64,000 nt of DNA, taken from NCBI RefSeq assembly GCF_964019385.1, contig NC_088655.1, positions 20,754,371 to 20,818,370 on the forward strand, in the 5' to 3' direction. This DNA is from Sycon ciliatum. Taxonomy: Eukaryota; Porifera; Calcarea; Leucosolenida; Sycettidae. The position numbers and the translations under genes were made by a program. Below, piece by piece: positions 1 through 11,290 of the stretch (positions are counted from its first letter, which is position 1; the number at the start of each line of letters is the position of its first letter). Below the pieces are notes generated by a model that was given only the letters and a program-made list of their open reading frames with translations, was not told where the DNA came from and did no database searches.

Positions 1-529
1 GGTCGCCGTGGCCAGGTGGTCTCTTTATCCAGGTTCAGTGGGTCACGTGACCATATCCACATGTGACACATCATTTTGATCAGTGTATCACAGTGCACAC
101 ACCTATGCTACTCTAGCACGACTCATGTGCCTGGGGTACTCAGACCTGTCAAGTGTCGTGCATGCACCATGTACATCTACACTTCCTGCACTGATGTGTA
201 GATCTACCATGCATGGTGCACCATGCAATGCGTACATTTACATGTACTAGCACTGAGCAACGCGGTCGCGGGTGGGTGGTCGTCGGTTACGTTGAGCGAG
301 TGGTCGCCTTATCCGAGGGGTTTTGAACGTGAATGCGTCTGTGACAAGGAAAAGTGGTCGCCATGGTCGAGTGGTCGCCATATCCGAGTGGTCGCCATGG
401 TCGAGTGGTCGCCATATCCAAGTGGTCGCCATTACAGGTTTTAGTGTATATGGTACACACACGCAGCGTTCAGTATACACTGAGTGTGTAGACCCTGGTC
501 ATCTGACCGGATTTCCATGTCCACGACAG
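1..529. mobile_element. Non-autonomous Tc1/mariner-like element, copy 1 (cut by window start)
   Basis: The right end reads ...CCATGTCCACGACAG followed by TA (530-531), the same terminus as the smaller elements at 57791-57991 and 60264-60467. The interior (about 340-450) holds a 17-bp tandem repeat with the core GTGGTCGCCAT. Bases 1-480 are the reverse complement of about 2112-2625, so a second copy lies in the opposite orientation beyond the gap. The TA flanks and the terminal CTGTCGTGGACATGG suggest a Tc1/mariner-type transposase in trans. No transposase is encoded. The left end lies outside the window. Confidence 0.6.
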
Positions 530-1000
530 TACCTCATTGAGTCATAGTGTGCAGGTAGGGAACAAGAGCAGCTGCAACACACGATCATAAGGGTGTTGAC
601 CCAGGTAGGCCTGGAGCAGTCTCCCTTGGGGCATGGCAGATTTTTACACCCTCGCGTATTACATCGCTTGTCTTGGTCGCGCTCGGGATCAGAAGGTCAA
701 GGCGCTGATATGAAGTTGCATAGACCATGGATTATGTAGAACTTCAAAACACGTTCCAAACACATTTCCCTTCTCAAACACTGATTTGTTTGAGGCATGT
801 CGAACAGTAGGCCTTCCCTATTTGGACACTCCGATCTACCGGGCACTCCTGTCAACATAGCACTCTTACGAGTCTACAAACACAATACATTAATTTGTTC
901 CCGTAGCTATGCAAAAAACGTTACTTCAGTAACGTCTGGCGCTAGCCAGGGTCCACACAGCTTTAATTGTGTTTGTTTGTTTCTTTGTGCCTGACGAGGT

Positions 1001-1340
1001 CGGCATGCCTGGCGCTATCCCGTACATGTCCCGTACCATGGAAGACAGCTGCCCGGCATGCCTGGCGCTATCCCGTACATGTCCCGTACCATCGAAGACA
1101 GCAGCCCGGCATGCCTGGCGCTATCCCGTACATGTCCCGTACCATCGAAGACAGCTGCCCGGCATGCCTGGCGCTAACCCCTACATGTCCCGTACTGTAC
1201 CATTAAAGACGCATCCCCTATGTGTTATGTAACGTAATGTAAATTGTTCCGTTTCATTGTTTGTTTGTGCCTGACGACATCGGCATGCAGTGCGCTATCC
1301 CGTACATGTCCCGTCCCGTACCATCAAAGACAGCTGGCCA
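1001..1340. repeat. 53-bp minisatellite
   Basis: Four head-to-tail copies of a 53-bp unit beginning CGGCATGCCTGGCGCTATCC occupy about 1001-1208. A diverged fifth copy at about 1281-1340 follows a spacer and repeats the flanking TTTGTGCCTGACGA. The unit is not a multiple of three, so the apparent proteins across it are incidental. Confidence 0.85.
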
Positions 1341-1384
1341 CCTTATTCAAATAGGGCTTTCAAATGCAAGATCATAACGTGAAG

Positions 1385-1500
1385 CAACTTGGAAGAAGGT
1401 GTATGTATGCAAAGTTTATCAGGCGAATGCATTTAGTGCGATAGTGCGGGCTCGAATCCCATGGTATGTCTTGAAAAATTGGAGAAATGAAAAAGTATAA
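1385..1500 (+). repeat. Possible truncated tRNA-derived SINE
   Basis: GCGGGCTCGAATCCC at about 1447-1461 matches a Pol III B box, and the A/T-rich downstream stretch resembles a SINE tail. No clear A box or full cloverleaf is seen upstream, so this is at most a truncated copy. Confidence 0.3.
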
Positions 1501-1543
1501 AATCGCTATGCTTTTTTTGCCTAGGTCATCAAGGTTGTAGACG

Positions 1544-1858
1544 GTGTCGTATTATCGCATTACCGCTCGAATGGTTTTGGGTGTGCTGCTAATGGGCCGG
1601 GCATGTCTTACAGCAGAAAGTGTCGACAGGAGTGGCTACACAGAGAGTAGGAGATGCCGCCCCGAGAATCGCCGTGCCTGCGAAAGGCTACGCCGACAAC
1701 AAGAAACAATGGAGCAAGTATCCCGTCGTTTGGAGACCCGCCGATTTCGTGAAAAGATAGGTCGACAGCAAGAGACCGCTGAAAAGGCATCCAGTCGGCA
1801 GGAGAAAAGACGTGATCATGCCCGAACTTGTTCGGTGTGCGGTGACTGCGGTCCGTAG
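1544..1858 (+). CDS. Hypothetical 104-aa Arg/Glu-rich protein fragment
   Basis: I do not recognise this reading frame. It contains two diverged copies of a basic, charged repeat (RRQQET...RRLETRR and GRQQET...RRQEKRR) and ends with a CSVCGD motif before the stop. Repeats of this kind occur at the N-termini of some transposon-encoded helicase-like proteins, so it may be a fragment of a mobile-element protein. It could equally be a chance frame. It lies between the two inverted copies of the 1-529 element and immediately before the assembly gap. No promoter, splice site or poly(A) signal could be assigned. Confidence 0.25.
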   Translation: MSYYRITARMVLGVLLMGRACLTAESVDRSGYTESRRCRPENRRACERLRRQQETMEQVSRRLETRRFREKIGRQQETAEKASSRQEKRRDHARTCSVCGDCGP

Positions 1859-1911
1859 GCATCGGGCCGTCGCATTATCGTTCGAATGTTAGAGAGAGAG
1901 AGAAAGAGAGA

Positions 1912-2111
1912 NNNNNNNNNNNNNNNNNNNNNNNNNNNNNNNNNNNNNNNNNNNNNNNNNNNNNNNNNNNNNNNNNNNNNNNNNNNNNNNNNNNNNNNNN
2001 NNNNNNNNNNNNNNNNNNNNNNNNNNNNNNNNNNNNNNNNNNNNNNNNNNNNNNNNNNNNNNNNNNNNNNNNNNNNNNNNNNNNNNNNNNNNNNNNNNNN
2101 NNNNNNNNNNN
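1912..2111. other. Assembly gap (200 N)
   Basis: Exactly 200 undetermined bases, preceded by an AG-rich microsatellite (about 1890-1911). The round number marks a scaffold gap of unknown true size lying between two inverted repeat arms. Reading frames spanning it are meaningless. Confidence 0.99.
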
Positions 2112-2741
2112 TGTGTACTGAACGCTGCGTGTGTGTACCATATACACTAAAACCTGTAATGGCGACCACTTGGATATGGCGACCATTTGACCATGGCGAC
2201 CACTCGGATACGGCGACCACTCGACCATGGCGACCACTCGGATATGGCGACCACTCGACCATGGCGACCACTTTTCCTTGTCACAGACGCATTCACGTTC
2301 AAAACACCTCGGATAAGGCGACCACTCGCTCAACGTAACCGACGACCACCCACCCGCGACCGCGTTGCACAGTGCTAGTCATGTAAATGTACGCATTGCA
2401 TGGTGCACCATGCATGGTAGATCTACACATCAGTGCAGGAAGTGTAGATGTACATGGTGCATGCACGACACTTGACAGGTCTGAGTACCCCAGGCACATG
2501 AGTCGTGCTAGAGTAGCATAGGTGTGTGCACTGTGATACACTGATCAAAATGATGTGTCACATGTGGATATGGTCACGTGACCCACTGAACCTGGATAAA
2601 GAGACCACCTGGCCACGGCAACCACTTTTTCTCGTCCCTTGAGGGGTCGCCTTAGACAGGTTTCACTGTACGTACTCACGACTGCATGGCCAGCGCCCTG
2701 GGGCCGCCTGACCTCCGATCGAATTTCCATGTCCACGACAG
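2112..2741. mobile_element. Non-autonomous Tc1/mariner-like element, inverted copy 2
   Basis: The sequence is the reverse complement of copy 1 (1-480) and includes the GGCGACCACTCG-type 17-bp repeats (about 2160-2275). It ends at 2741 with CCATGTCCACGACAG followed by TA (2742-2743). Its other end falls in the gap. The two copies face each other across about 1.6 kb, forming a large inverted repeat. Confidence 0.6.
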
Positions 2742-2752
2742 TATATGGGTGT

Positions 2753-2753
<1 letters not shown>

Positions 2754-2799
<46 letters not shown>

Positions 2800-2813
2800 T
2801 GTGTGTGTGTGTA

Positions 2814-2851
<38 letters not shown>

Positions 2852-2852
2852 G
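2754..2852. repeat. (TG)n microsatellite
   Basis: Nearly pure TG dinucleotide repeat interrupted by TATG and TTTG. All six frames are open through it only because of the repeat. Confidence 0.95.
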
Positions 2853-2863
2853 GACACACGTCT

Positions 2864-3057
2864 TTCTTCTCTTTCTCATTCTCCTACCTCTTCTTTCATT
2901 CTCCTGGGTGGTTACCAACAGCCAGTGTATGCCGGAGTATGTTGTGTGGTGTGTGTGTGTGTGTAAAAAGAAAAAGAAAAAAGAAAAAATGAAAAATAGG
3001 GATTCACTGGCCAGAAAAAGCCGCTTCAATCAGCTATGTGGTGGATACCAGGCTAAA
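2864..3057 (+). repeat. SINE 3' part, interrupted
   Basis: 2866-2925 (TCTTTCTTCTCTTTCTCATT...) and 3003-3057 (TTCACTGGCCAGAAAAAGCC...) match consecutive parts of the SINE at 3804-4002. About 77 bases of TG- and A-rich sequence are inserted between them. The tRNA-like head is missing. Confidence 0.6.
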
Positions 3058-3059
3058 AT

Positions 3060-3803
3060 TAGTGGCGGTCAATTCATCAGCCTTGCAAGCTGTTGAATGG
3101 TGTAATCCCAGCACAAGTTGCTATTGTAGTATAGGCCAATGATTACTTATTTCTTACATTTGTATTTCGTATTTCCTGCTCCTGTCCACGTGACGAATCT
3201 CTGGCCTTGTAAGCCGCGCGCATGCCCACGTGTTTCTTGCCTTTCTCTCTCTTCTCCGTCATGACAAGTAACATTAGTTTTACTATCGATATGAACAGTT
3301 GAGTGTCTGATGAAACCAGGGAATAGTCTTGTATTACTATTAGGAAAGGGAATCCTACACTATGTCTAACATAGCTGTTCGCTATCATCGCTTCTTACAA
3401 TCTCTGGGGTTTCTTCTCCCTTTCTGTGCTAATTTCCATCTTTCTATCAATCCATCATTCTATATTTCTCTGTTTAGCTCTTTGCTACACGGTTGGTATG
3501 AGAGCATTTTCGCACGATGGATGGTGAGTGCTTTGTCGGTTTGTCTATAAGTCAAGACTCGTAAAGATCTTGCATTCCTTACTAGTTATGAACGTAAATT
3601 ACATCACTAAGTGTCCGAGTCTTGGCTGGAAATTGAGTGGAATTGCACCTGACCCAAGCGGCAGGATAGTCAGATTATGCTTATTTGGAGGACTCGGTTC
3701 TTTTACTACCCAAGTTGTTCCTGTCACACTTGACTGCAGAGTTAGTACATGATCAGGTTGGTTGTGTGTACACTATTCTTCTCTGCTCCACCATACCAAC
3801 CCG
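3060..3803. other. Non-coding stretch, nothing assigned
   Basis: No splice-bounded open frame, RNA gene or repeat could be supported here. It is probably 5' intron or upstream sequence of the CARD-containing gene. Confidence 0.5.
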
Positions 3804-4002
3804 TATGTGGGCCATATGGTGCAGTGGTAGGTGCAGTCGATTTCTTATTGAGAGGTTGCGGGCGCAATTATCGACGATTATGCTCGCACACGCCTTTCTT
3901 CTCTTTCTCATTCTCCTCGCTCTTCTTTCATTCTTCTGAGCGGGTACCATTCATTGGCCAGAAAAAGCTACTTCAAACACCCGTGTGGAGTAGACCAGGC
4001 TA
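3804..4002 (+). repeat. tRNA-derived SINE
   Basis: A tRNA-like head starts near 3810; GCAGTGGTAGG resembles a tRNA D-arm/A box, and GAGAGGTTGCGGGCGCAA is a degenerate B-box region. A CTTTCTTCTCTTTCTCATTC body follows, ending in GGCCAGAAAAAGCTACTTCA and GACCAGGCTAG. The body recurs at 2864-3057, which supports a dispersed repeat family. Confidence 0.6.
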
Positions 4003-4177
4003 GCAGCACCACCGCCACCACCATAGAACCCCACTTAAATGCTGAAAATCCAGGCCAGAATTTCAGGAGCTCCACCGGGTACCGACACGAACCCTGATCC
4101 GCAGCAACATTACTAGAAATTTACGGTTCCTCACAACACACGAGTGTCTTGTTTGTGATCAACTTCTCTTTCTTCAG

Positions 4178-4483
4178 AAAACCCATTTGATTCTGAAGAG
4201 TTTGTCTGCGATATCCAGCTATGGATTCAACGTCTTGATCCTGATCAATTCCGGAAGCTTGTCCAGCGCCGGGGTTTGATCAAAGACCGCGACCTCATTG
4301 ATGATCTTAAACTTATACAAGCACAACAGGGAGGTGCGGCCCACAATGCAAAAGTCGTTTCAATCCTTGATCCTGGTGAAATGGACACCTATCAGGGTCT
4401 GTGTAATGTCATTCTGAAAATGGGCTACACCGACCGCTATCATCAGATGATTCAACTCTTGCCACAAGACCGCGTTCAACAAG
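4178..4483 (+). CDS. Exon: CARD/death-fold-like domain (102 codons)
   Basis: The exon is bounded by a pyrimidine-rich acceptor (TTCTCTTTCTTCAG, ending 4177) and a GTGAGA donor at 4484, and is phase 1 at both ends. The translation is helical and charged, with the order ...DPDQFRKLVQRRGLI..., DLIDDLKLIQ, ...DTYQGLCNVILKMGYTDRYH..., MIQLL. This matches the spacing of hydrophobic positions in CARD and related death-fold domains, which form homotypic contacts in apoptosis and innate-immune signalling. The CARD assignment is inference from pattern; DEATH or DED is possible. It is the first exon I can support; the start codon and 5' exons are not identified. It splices in frame to the exon at 4816 (codon GTG across the junction). 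No nearby promoter is evident. Confidence 0.6.
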
Positions 4484-4815
4484 GTGAGAGGAACTCTCGT
4501 GAAGAAAATAGATTCTGCACCCATCCTCTCCCTGAATTTCATAACGAAATTGTTCATTGTGCAAATAGTGCACTGGTTATTACATCTCTATTTTCACCTA
4601 CAGATTATAGACAAAGACTGTTATTGCCCTTGATCAGTTGACTTGCATAGCTACTTTTTCCTGTCTTCCACCCCCTTATTTACTACAAACACCCACTCAC
4701 TGGAATCGTATCTTGTACAGTGTCCTGGGTCCCATAGTGCTTTCCTTGTAATCTGGTTTTTTCCTACCGCCCTTTGTGTTTTTCTTGTTTCTATCACTCT
4801 TTCCCCTATGTACAG

Positions 4816-5301
4816 TGACCCCAGCATTGTCCTCGAGTGTTGCTGCTAAGCAACCAGAGTCAGCCAACGCCATAGCAGCCAGAGCAGACCCACCTGTAAC
4901 CATGCCAACTGAAAAAGGCATGACAACAGCGGCTGCATCAGCAGGATATGCAGCGTATCACTCCAATGCAGGGACAAAGAGTTCATGGCCAGATGGACAG
5001 CAATTAGCACCACTGTGTCCACCGATGAAAAGCAGAACTGCAGCAGCAAGACCAGGAGCAGAAGCGGGAGAAGCAGCAGCAACAGCAGCAGTAGCTGGAG
5101 CAGCAGCAGGGGCAATGGCAGGAGTAGCAGAAACAGACGCAGTGGCTTCATCAGCAACTGTATTAACCCCTCAAGTGTCACTCCAGGCAAGGCTTCCAAT
5201 TGGAATTTCAGAACGAGTGCGTGGAGAAACAGCAGAGTCAGAACTAGGAGCAACAGCCACAGTATCAGCTGTACCAGCACTTCATCATTGCCATTATCCA
5301 G
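4816..5301 (+). CDS. Exon: Ala/Thr/Ser-rich linker (162 codons)
   Basis: The acceptor is TATGTACAG (ending 4815) and the donor GTGAGT at 5302; both borders are phase 1. The frame is rich in Ala, Thr, Ser, Gly and Glu, including poly-Ala-like runs (EAAATAAVAGAAAGAMAGVA), and has no recognisable domain. It is probably an extended, disordered linker. It joins in frame with the CARD-like exon upstream and with the first copy of the triplicated exon downstream. The opposite strand also has a long open frame (leucine-rich), but this is an artefact of GCA/CAG-rich composition. Confidence 0.6.
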
Positions 5302-5919
5302 GTGAGTTTTGCTTGCGATATAGTTGACATTCAAAGGGGACGCGGCAGGAAGCAACGTAAGAAGCTACGGGAAGTTGCGGGGATGGTGATGGTCGCAAAG
5401 TACTACATCGACAATGAATGCTAGAAACAGGAATGCAACCGTATTACCGTACACAGTGTGCTATTGATGTCTAATTAGAGATAGGAGTGTGTCAGACGAC
5501 GTCATAAAACAATTCCTATGGTTACCATTTGAATAATGAAAATCAATAATTTAAAAGGCATTGAGTCAACTGATCATGGGCCACAGCTTCATGCCTCACG
5601 ATGAGTTAGGTTGGCTATAGCAATAGCTGCTTCATGTCATACTGTACGGATGGCAAGGCCGTCTGCAGGTCACCCCAGCCATCCATACAGTTGCTACGTC
5701 CTGTCTCGTTAGCTTTATGGTGAATGAGAAATAGACTTGAAAACATTGGTATGTACTGAGGTGTCATGACACCGGCCATTCAAAATGGAAACCTTCTTTA
5801 ATAAAATCAATGGAATTTGATGTATGTGTGTTTGCACGCTTATACAAATGTAGCAACCTGAAATCACATAATCGGTTTGTGGATGCGGACATGTCTCTGT
5901 GCTGGTGTACTTGTGGCAG

Positions 5920-6366
5920 GTGCACAGCCACCTCTTGCTCTGCAGCTCGGTGCAGCCTTAGCTTGCTCCTCCCCTGGTAGATTACCCTCATCAATGTCAG
6001 GTCCTTCTCCTACGGCAGAGACTACAATTGGTCTTAGCCAGACCTGTTTGAGTGCATCCACCCAAGCCACTACAACACATCCCATTGCCAGTTCAGCTAA
6101 CACTAGCACTGGCAGGTGTGCTGCTGTTGGTAATGCTGCTGAGAGAGGAACTGCATTGCAGCAGAGTACACAGCCACCAGCGTCAGTCCACCTTGAAAAC
6201 ACGGCACAGCTGGCAGCAGCTGCAGTAGTAAGACATGCTTCTTCACTGCCTCTCGAGCCGCAGGCCAAGAGGGCCCTACTAAGCAATGTTGGTAGAGCAT
6301 TCACCGAAGAAATGTCCAGGCATATTGACTATGTGTCAGCTCCAAGTATGGCTCGTACCAGTCCAG
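5920..6366 (+). CDS. Exon: Ser/Thr/Ala-rich repeat exon, copy 1 (149 codons)
   Basis: The acceptor is ...TTGTGGCAG (ending 5919) and the donor GTAAGC at 6367. The exon is exactly 447 bp, phase 1 at both ends, so adding copies preserves the frame. The product is low-complexity (many Ala, Ser, Thr, Gln), starting AQPPLALQLGAALACSSPGR and ending RTSPG, with a more ordered stretch RALLSNVGRAFTEEMSRHID. No known domain is recognised. Copies 2 and 3 differ from it at only a few residues. It is probably a spacer between the death-fold and downstream domains. Confidence 0.65.
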
Positions 6367-6768
6367 GTAAGCGGTATGTCCTTGGAAGCTTGTATACCTG
6401 TTGTCTATAATGTGCATGTGCCGGTGGAAGTCATTGACCATGAAGCGGTTACTGTATGAAACATCATTTTGCACCGAGTTCAAACTTTGTATGTGGATCG
6501 CGTTTAGCATTACAGTCTGTTTCAAAAAGATTAGCAATCAAGTTTGGGTCTTAAAAAGTATGAAGATAAGGGAACTTTGGACAGCAAAGTACATAAAACG
6601 GCTTGTTAGGGCACGGCAAATTGTTCTGTGAAGGTTTCGGAACAATTGGACCAACCGTTAAGGAGTTAGTATTTCGGCCAGGTTTCTGGCCTTTTCCCAT
6701 GGTTTATAATTTGCCCTGGAAGCCAGTATCGATTTGTTATAAAAACCCACGATTTATCTCTTCCTTTT

Positions 6769-6840
6769 TGGCCTTGTGGTTATGAATGCTGTCTGCTGAC
6801 CATGAAGTTGTGAGTTCAAATCCCAACAAATCTTCAAGTC
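6769..6840 (+). repeat. tRNA-derived SINE head (unit 1)
   Basis: TGGCCTTGTGGTTATGAATGC resembles a tRNA A-box/D-arm, and GTGAGTTCAAATCCC (about 6810-6824) is a near-perfect B box. A T-rich tail follows. The same sequence recurs at about 9180-9250 in the second tandem unit and is deleted from the third. It is a SINE head rather than a functional tRNA gene. Confidence 0.55.
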
Positions 6841-7847
6841 AAACATTTTTTCTTCATTTTTTCATTATTTTGGTGATCACGCTGGTACAAGACAAAGAAG
6901 GTGGCTGCGCCAAACGACTTGTTGTTGGAGCTCGCGCTTCCTGCCGAACTGACTGACACTTGACTGGCTCACGCCATGTGAAGTTGTGAACACACGCAAC
7001 ACTGAAACCGTGTGAGTGAACACGGAAGTCATTGCGCTGTAGCTACGTGTTGTTGAATACACCGGCACATCGATCGATCGATTTTTGTTTGAGAATTATT
7101 TTAGTATTTGAAGATCGCCAATTTATTTGAATTTAGGAGTCAACGCCGTCTTCTATCAGCTTTCACAGGCGTCTGCTTTTCTTAAAATGTTGTCGAAGCC
7201 ACACGGATAGCTTTGCCACTTCAAGGCCTTGCGAATGAGTCTGTGTCGATGCTGTTTTCGCCACATCGTGAGAGTAAATTGCATCCGCGGCAACTCCAAG
7301 AATCTATTTGGTCACAAAACGGACGCATCCCGCTCGTCAAAATTTACCACACTTTCAACATGTCCTCTCTTGACTCCATATCGATGCGAGGAAGAACTCG
7401 TTTGTTGTATACCAGACGAACATGTACGAGTACCGAGGTCAGTGAGTTGTCATTTTTCATACTTTCGCGCGGAATATTTCTTTGAGTTCACAGTGAGTTT
7501 TTCCAGGCAGCGCTCGAGCGCTCATACGGTAAGACGCAAACTCCCTGGGCGATCGCCAGGATTGCTAATCTTTTTGAAACTAACTACAGGCTGTTGTATG
7601 GTTGCAGCTGAATTTGCATTTATCCCATTCAGCCCTACTGGGCCTTGCCTATGGTACTCTGCATAGAAATGCTAAAAAAGGCAAATAGAAAGTTCTAAAA
7701 CTCTAGGGTTCTGACAACTGGGGTCCTCAATTATTTTGGAAATGATTGCCAAGACTACCAACCACAGGGTGACAGACTCGATACAGTGCCCAAAAGAATA
7801 ACGCTTCACAATAGGGGACGCAAGTTTGCTCAAATTGCGTGAAAGGG

Positions 7848-7885
7848 GGAGGGGAGGGGAGGGGAGGGGAGGGGGAGGGGGAGGG
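7848..7885 (+). repeat. G-rich (GGGGA)n tract, end of unit 1
   Basis: Runs of four or more G separated by A fulfil the simple G-quadruplex pattern. The tract directly abuts the start of the next tandem unit at 7886. Confidence 0.85.
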
Positions 7886-8332
7886 AATTAGAGATAGGAG
7901 TGTGTCAGACGACGTCATAAAACAATTCCTATGGTTACCATTTGAATAATGAAAAACAAGAATTTAAAAGGCATTGAGTCAACTGATCATGGGCCACAGC
8001 TTTATACCTCACGATGAGTTAGGTTGGCTATTGCAATAGCTGCTGCATGTCATACTGTACGGATAGTAAGACCGTCTACAGGTCACCCCAGCCACCCATA
8101 CATTTTCTACGTCCTGTCTCGTTAGCTTTATGGTGAATGTGAAATAGACTTGAAAACATTGGTATGTACTGAGGTGTCATGACACCGGCCATTCAAAATG
8201 GAAACCTTCTTTAATAAAATCAATGGAATTTGATGTATGTGTGTTTGCACGCTTATACAAATGTAGCAACCTGAAATCACATAATCGGTTTGTGGATGCG
8301 GACATGTCTCTGTGCTGGTGTACTTGTGGCAG

Positions 8333-8779
8333 GTGCACAGCAACCTCTCGCTCTGCAGCTCGGTGCAGCCTTAGCTTGCTCCTCCCCTGGTAGATTACCA
8401 TCATCAATGTCAGGTCCTTCTACTACGGCAGAGACTACAATTGGTCTTAGCCAGACCTGTTTGAGTGCATCCACCCAAGCCACTACAACACATCCCATTG
8501 CCAGTTCAGCTAACACTAGCACTGGCAGGTGTGCTGCTGTTGGTAATGCTGCTGAGAGAGGAACTGCATTGCAGCAGAGTACACAGCCACCAGCGTCAGT
8601 CCACCTTGAAAACACAGCACAGCTGGCAGCAGCTGCAGTAGTAAGACATGCTTCTTCACTGCCTCTCGAGCCGCAGGCCAAGAGGGCCCTACTAAGCAAT
8701 GTTGGTAGAGCGTTCACCGAAGAAATGTCCAGGCATATTGACTATGTGTCAGCTCCAAGTATGGCTCATACCAGTCCAG
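8333..8779 (+). CDS. Exon: Ser/Thr/Ala-rich repeat exon, copy 2 (149 codons)
   Basis: This is the second copy of the 447-bp phase 1-1 exon, 2413 bp after the first, with intact CAG acceptor and GTAAGC donor. Differences from copy 1 include AQQPLAL for AQPPLAL, PSTTAET for PSPTAET and MAHTSPG for MARTSPG. The frame is fully open. Keeping frame, length and splice sites agrees with a coding role, though the duplication may be too young to show selection. Confidence 0.65.
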
Positions 8780-9179
8780 GTAAGCGGTATGTCCTTGGAA
8801 GCTTGTATACCTGTTGTCTATAATGTGCATGTGCCGGTGGAAGTCATTGACCATGAAGCGGTTACTGTATGAAACATCATTTTGCACCGAGTTCAAACTT
8901 TGTATGTGGATCACGTTTAGCATTACAGTCTGTTTCAAAAAGATTAGCAATCAAGTTTGGGTCTTAAAAAGTATGAAGATAAGGGAACTTTGGACAACAA
9001 AGTACATAAAACGGCTTGTTAGGGCACGGCAAATTGTTCTGTGAAGGTTTCGGAACAATTGGACCAACCGTTAAGGAGTTAGTATTTCGGCCAGGTTTCT
9101 GGCCTTTTCCCATGGTTTATAATTTGCCCTGGAAGCCAGTATCGATTTGTTATAAAAACCCACGATTTATCTCTTCCTT

Positions 9180-9250
9180 TTGGCCTTGTGGTTATGAATG
9201 CTGTCTGCTGACCATGAAGTTGTGAGTTCAAATCCCAACAAATCTTCAAG
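9180..9250 (+). repeat. tRNA-derived SINE head (unit 2)
   Basis: Second copy of the SINE at 6769, carried along by the tandem duplication. The B-box-like GAGTTCAAATCCC is retained. Confidence 0.5.
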
Positions 9251-10255
9251 TCAAACATTTTTTCTTCATTTTTTCATTGTTTTGGTGATCACGCTGGTAC
9301 AAGACAAAGAAGGTGGCTGCGCCAAACGACTTGTTGTTGGAGCTCGCGCCTCCTGCCGAACTGACTGACACTTGACTGGCTCACGCCATGTGAAGTTGTG
9401 AACACACGCAACACTGAAACCGTGTGAGTGAACATGGAAGTCATTGCGCTGTAGCTACGTGTTGTTGAATACACCGGCACATCGATGGATCGATTTTTGT
9501 TTGAGAATTATTTTAGTATTTGAAGATCGCCAATTTATTTGAATTTAGGAGTCAACGCCGTCTTCTATCAGCTTTTACAGGCGTCTGCTTTTCTTAAAAT
9601 GTCGTCGAAGCCACACGGATAGCTTTGCCACTTCAAGGCCTTGCGAATGAGTCTGTGTCGATGCTGTTTTCGCCACATCGTGAGAGTAAATTGCATCCGC
9701 GGCAACTCCAAGAATCTATTTGGTCACAAAACGGACGCATCCCGCTCGTCAAAATTTACCACACTTTCAACATGTCCTCTCTTGACTCCATATCGATGCG
9801 AGGAAGAACTCGTTTGTTGTATACCAGACGAACATGTACGAGTACCGAGGTCAGTGAGTTGTCATTTTTCATACTTTCGCGCGGAATATTTCTTTGAGTT
9901 CACAGTGAGTTTTTCCAGGCAGCGCTCGAGCGCTCATACGGTAAGACTCAAACTCCCTGGGCGATCGCCAGGATTGCTAATCTTTTTGAAACTGACTATA
10001 GGCTGTTGTATGGTTGCAGCTGAATTTGCATTTATCCCATTCAGCCCTACTGGGCTTTGCCTATGGTACTCTGCATAGAAATGCTAAAAAAGGCAAATAG
10101 AAAGTTCTAAACCTCTAGGGTTCTGACAACTGGGGTCCTCAATTATTTTGGAAATGATTGCCAAGACTACCAACCACAGGGTGACAGAATCGATACAGTG
10201 CCCAAAAGAATAACGCTTCACAATAGGGGACGCAAGTTTGCTCAAATTGCGTGAA

Positions 10256-10297
10256 AGGGGGGGGGGGGGGGAGGGGAGGGGAGGGGGAGGGGGAGGG
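10256..10297 (+). repeat. G-rich tract, end of unit 2
   Basis: A run of more than ten G followed by GGGGA repeats. Same position in the unit as 7848-7885, but expanded and rearranged, as expected for an unstable tract. Confidence 0.85.
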
Positions 10298-10744
10298 AAT
10301 TAGAGATAGGAGTGTGTCAGACGACGTCATAAAACAATTCTTATGGTTACCATTTGAATAATGAAAAACAAGAATTTAAAAGGCATTGAGTCAACTGATC
10401 ATGGGCCACAGCTTTATACCTCACGATGAGTTAGGTTGGCTATTGCAATAGCTGCTGCATGTCATACTGTACGGATAGTAAGACCGTCTACAGGTCACCC
10501 CAGCCACCCATACATTTTCTACGTCCTGTCTCGTTAGCTTTATGGTGAATGTGAAATAGACTTGAAAACATTGGTATGTACTGAGGTGTCATGACACCGG
10601 CCATTCAAAATGGAAACCTTCTTTAATAAAATCAATGGAATTTGATGTATGTGTGTTTGCATGCTTATACAAATGTAGCAACCTGAAATCACATAATCGG
10701 TTTGTGGATGCGGACATGTCTCTGTGCTGGTGTACTTGTGGCAG

Positions 10745-11191
10745 GTGCACAGCAACCTCTCGCTCTGCAGCTCGGTGCAGCCTTAGCTTGCTCCTCCCCT
10801 GGTAGATTACCATCATCAATGTCAGGTCCTTCTACTACGGCAGAGACTACAATTGGTCTTAGCCAGACCTGTTTGAGTGCCTCCACCCAAGCCACTACAA
10901 CACATCCCATTGCCAGTTCAGCTAACACTAGCACTGGCAGGTGTGCTGCTGTTGGTAATGCTGCTGAGAGAGGAACTGCATTGCAGCAGAGTACACAGCC
11001 ACAAGCGTCAGTCCACCTTGAAAACACGGCACAGCTGGCAGCAGCTGCAGTAGTAAGACATGCTTCTTCACTGCCTCTCGAGCCGCAAGCCAAGAGGGCC
11101 CTACTAAGCAATGTTGGTAGAGCATTCACCGAAGAAATGTCCAGGCATATTGACTATGTGTCAGCTCCAAGTATGGCTCGTACCAGTCCAG
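10745..11191 (+). CDS. Exon: Ser/Thr/Ala-rich repeat exon, copy 3 (149 codons)
   Basis: Third copy, with intact acceptor (ending 10744) and donor GTAAGC at 11192, phase 1-1. It shares AQQPLAL and PSTTAET with copy 2 but reads RTSPG like copy 1, and uniquely has QPQASVHL for QPPASVHL. The mosaic of variants suggests unequal crossing-over or gene conversion. It splices in frame to the exon at 13393 (codon GAT across the junction). Confidence 0.65.
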
Positions 11192-11290
11192 GTAAGCGGT
11201 ATGTCCTTGGAAGCTTGTATACCTGTTATCTATAATGTGGATGTGCTAGTGGAAGTCGTTGACCATGAAGCGGTAACTGTATGAAACATA

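Noticed and set aside
1001..1232. Repeat protein with PGAIPYMSRT units
   Set aside because: The 53-bp minisatellite is not a multiple of three, so the unit rotates through frames; no coding signal.
1816..2338. Open frames of about 150 codons across the gap
   Set aside because: Half of each frame is undetermined bases; the rest is the inverted-repeat element.
2754..2860. Cys/Val- and His/Thr-repeat proteins in all frames
   Set aside because: They are translations of a (TG)n microsatellite; the same applies to 17240-17600 and 17940-18180.
4846..5355. Leucine-rich minus-strand frame of 169 codons
   Set aside because: Antisense of the Ala/Thr-rich exon; poly-Leu arises from CAG/GCA repeats and there are no splice or start signals.
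7213..7666. Conserved frames of 90 and 145 codons repeated at 9625-10078
   Set aside because: Conserved only because the whole 2.4-kb unit is recently duplicated; no splice signals or domain.
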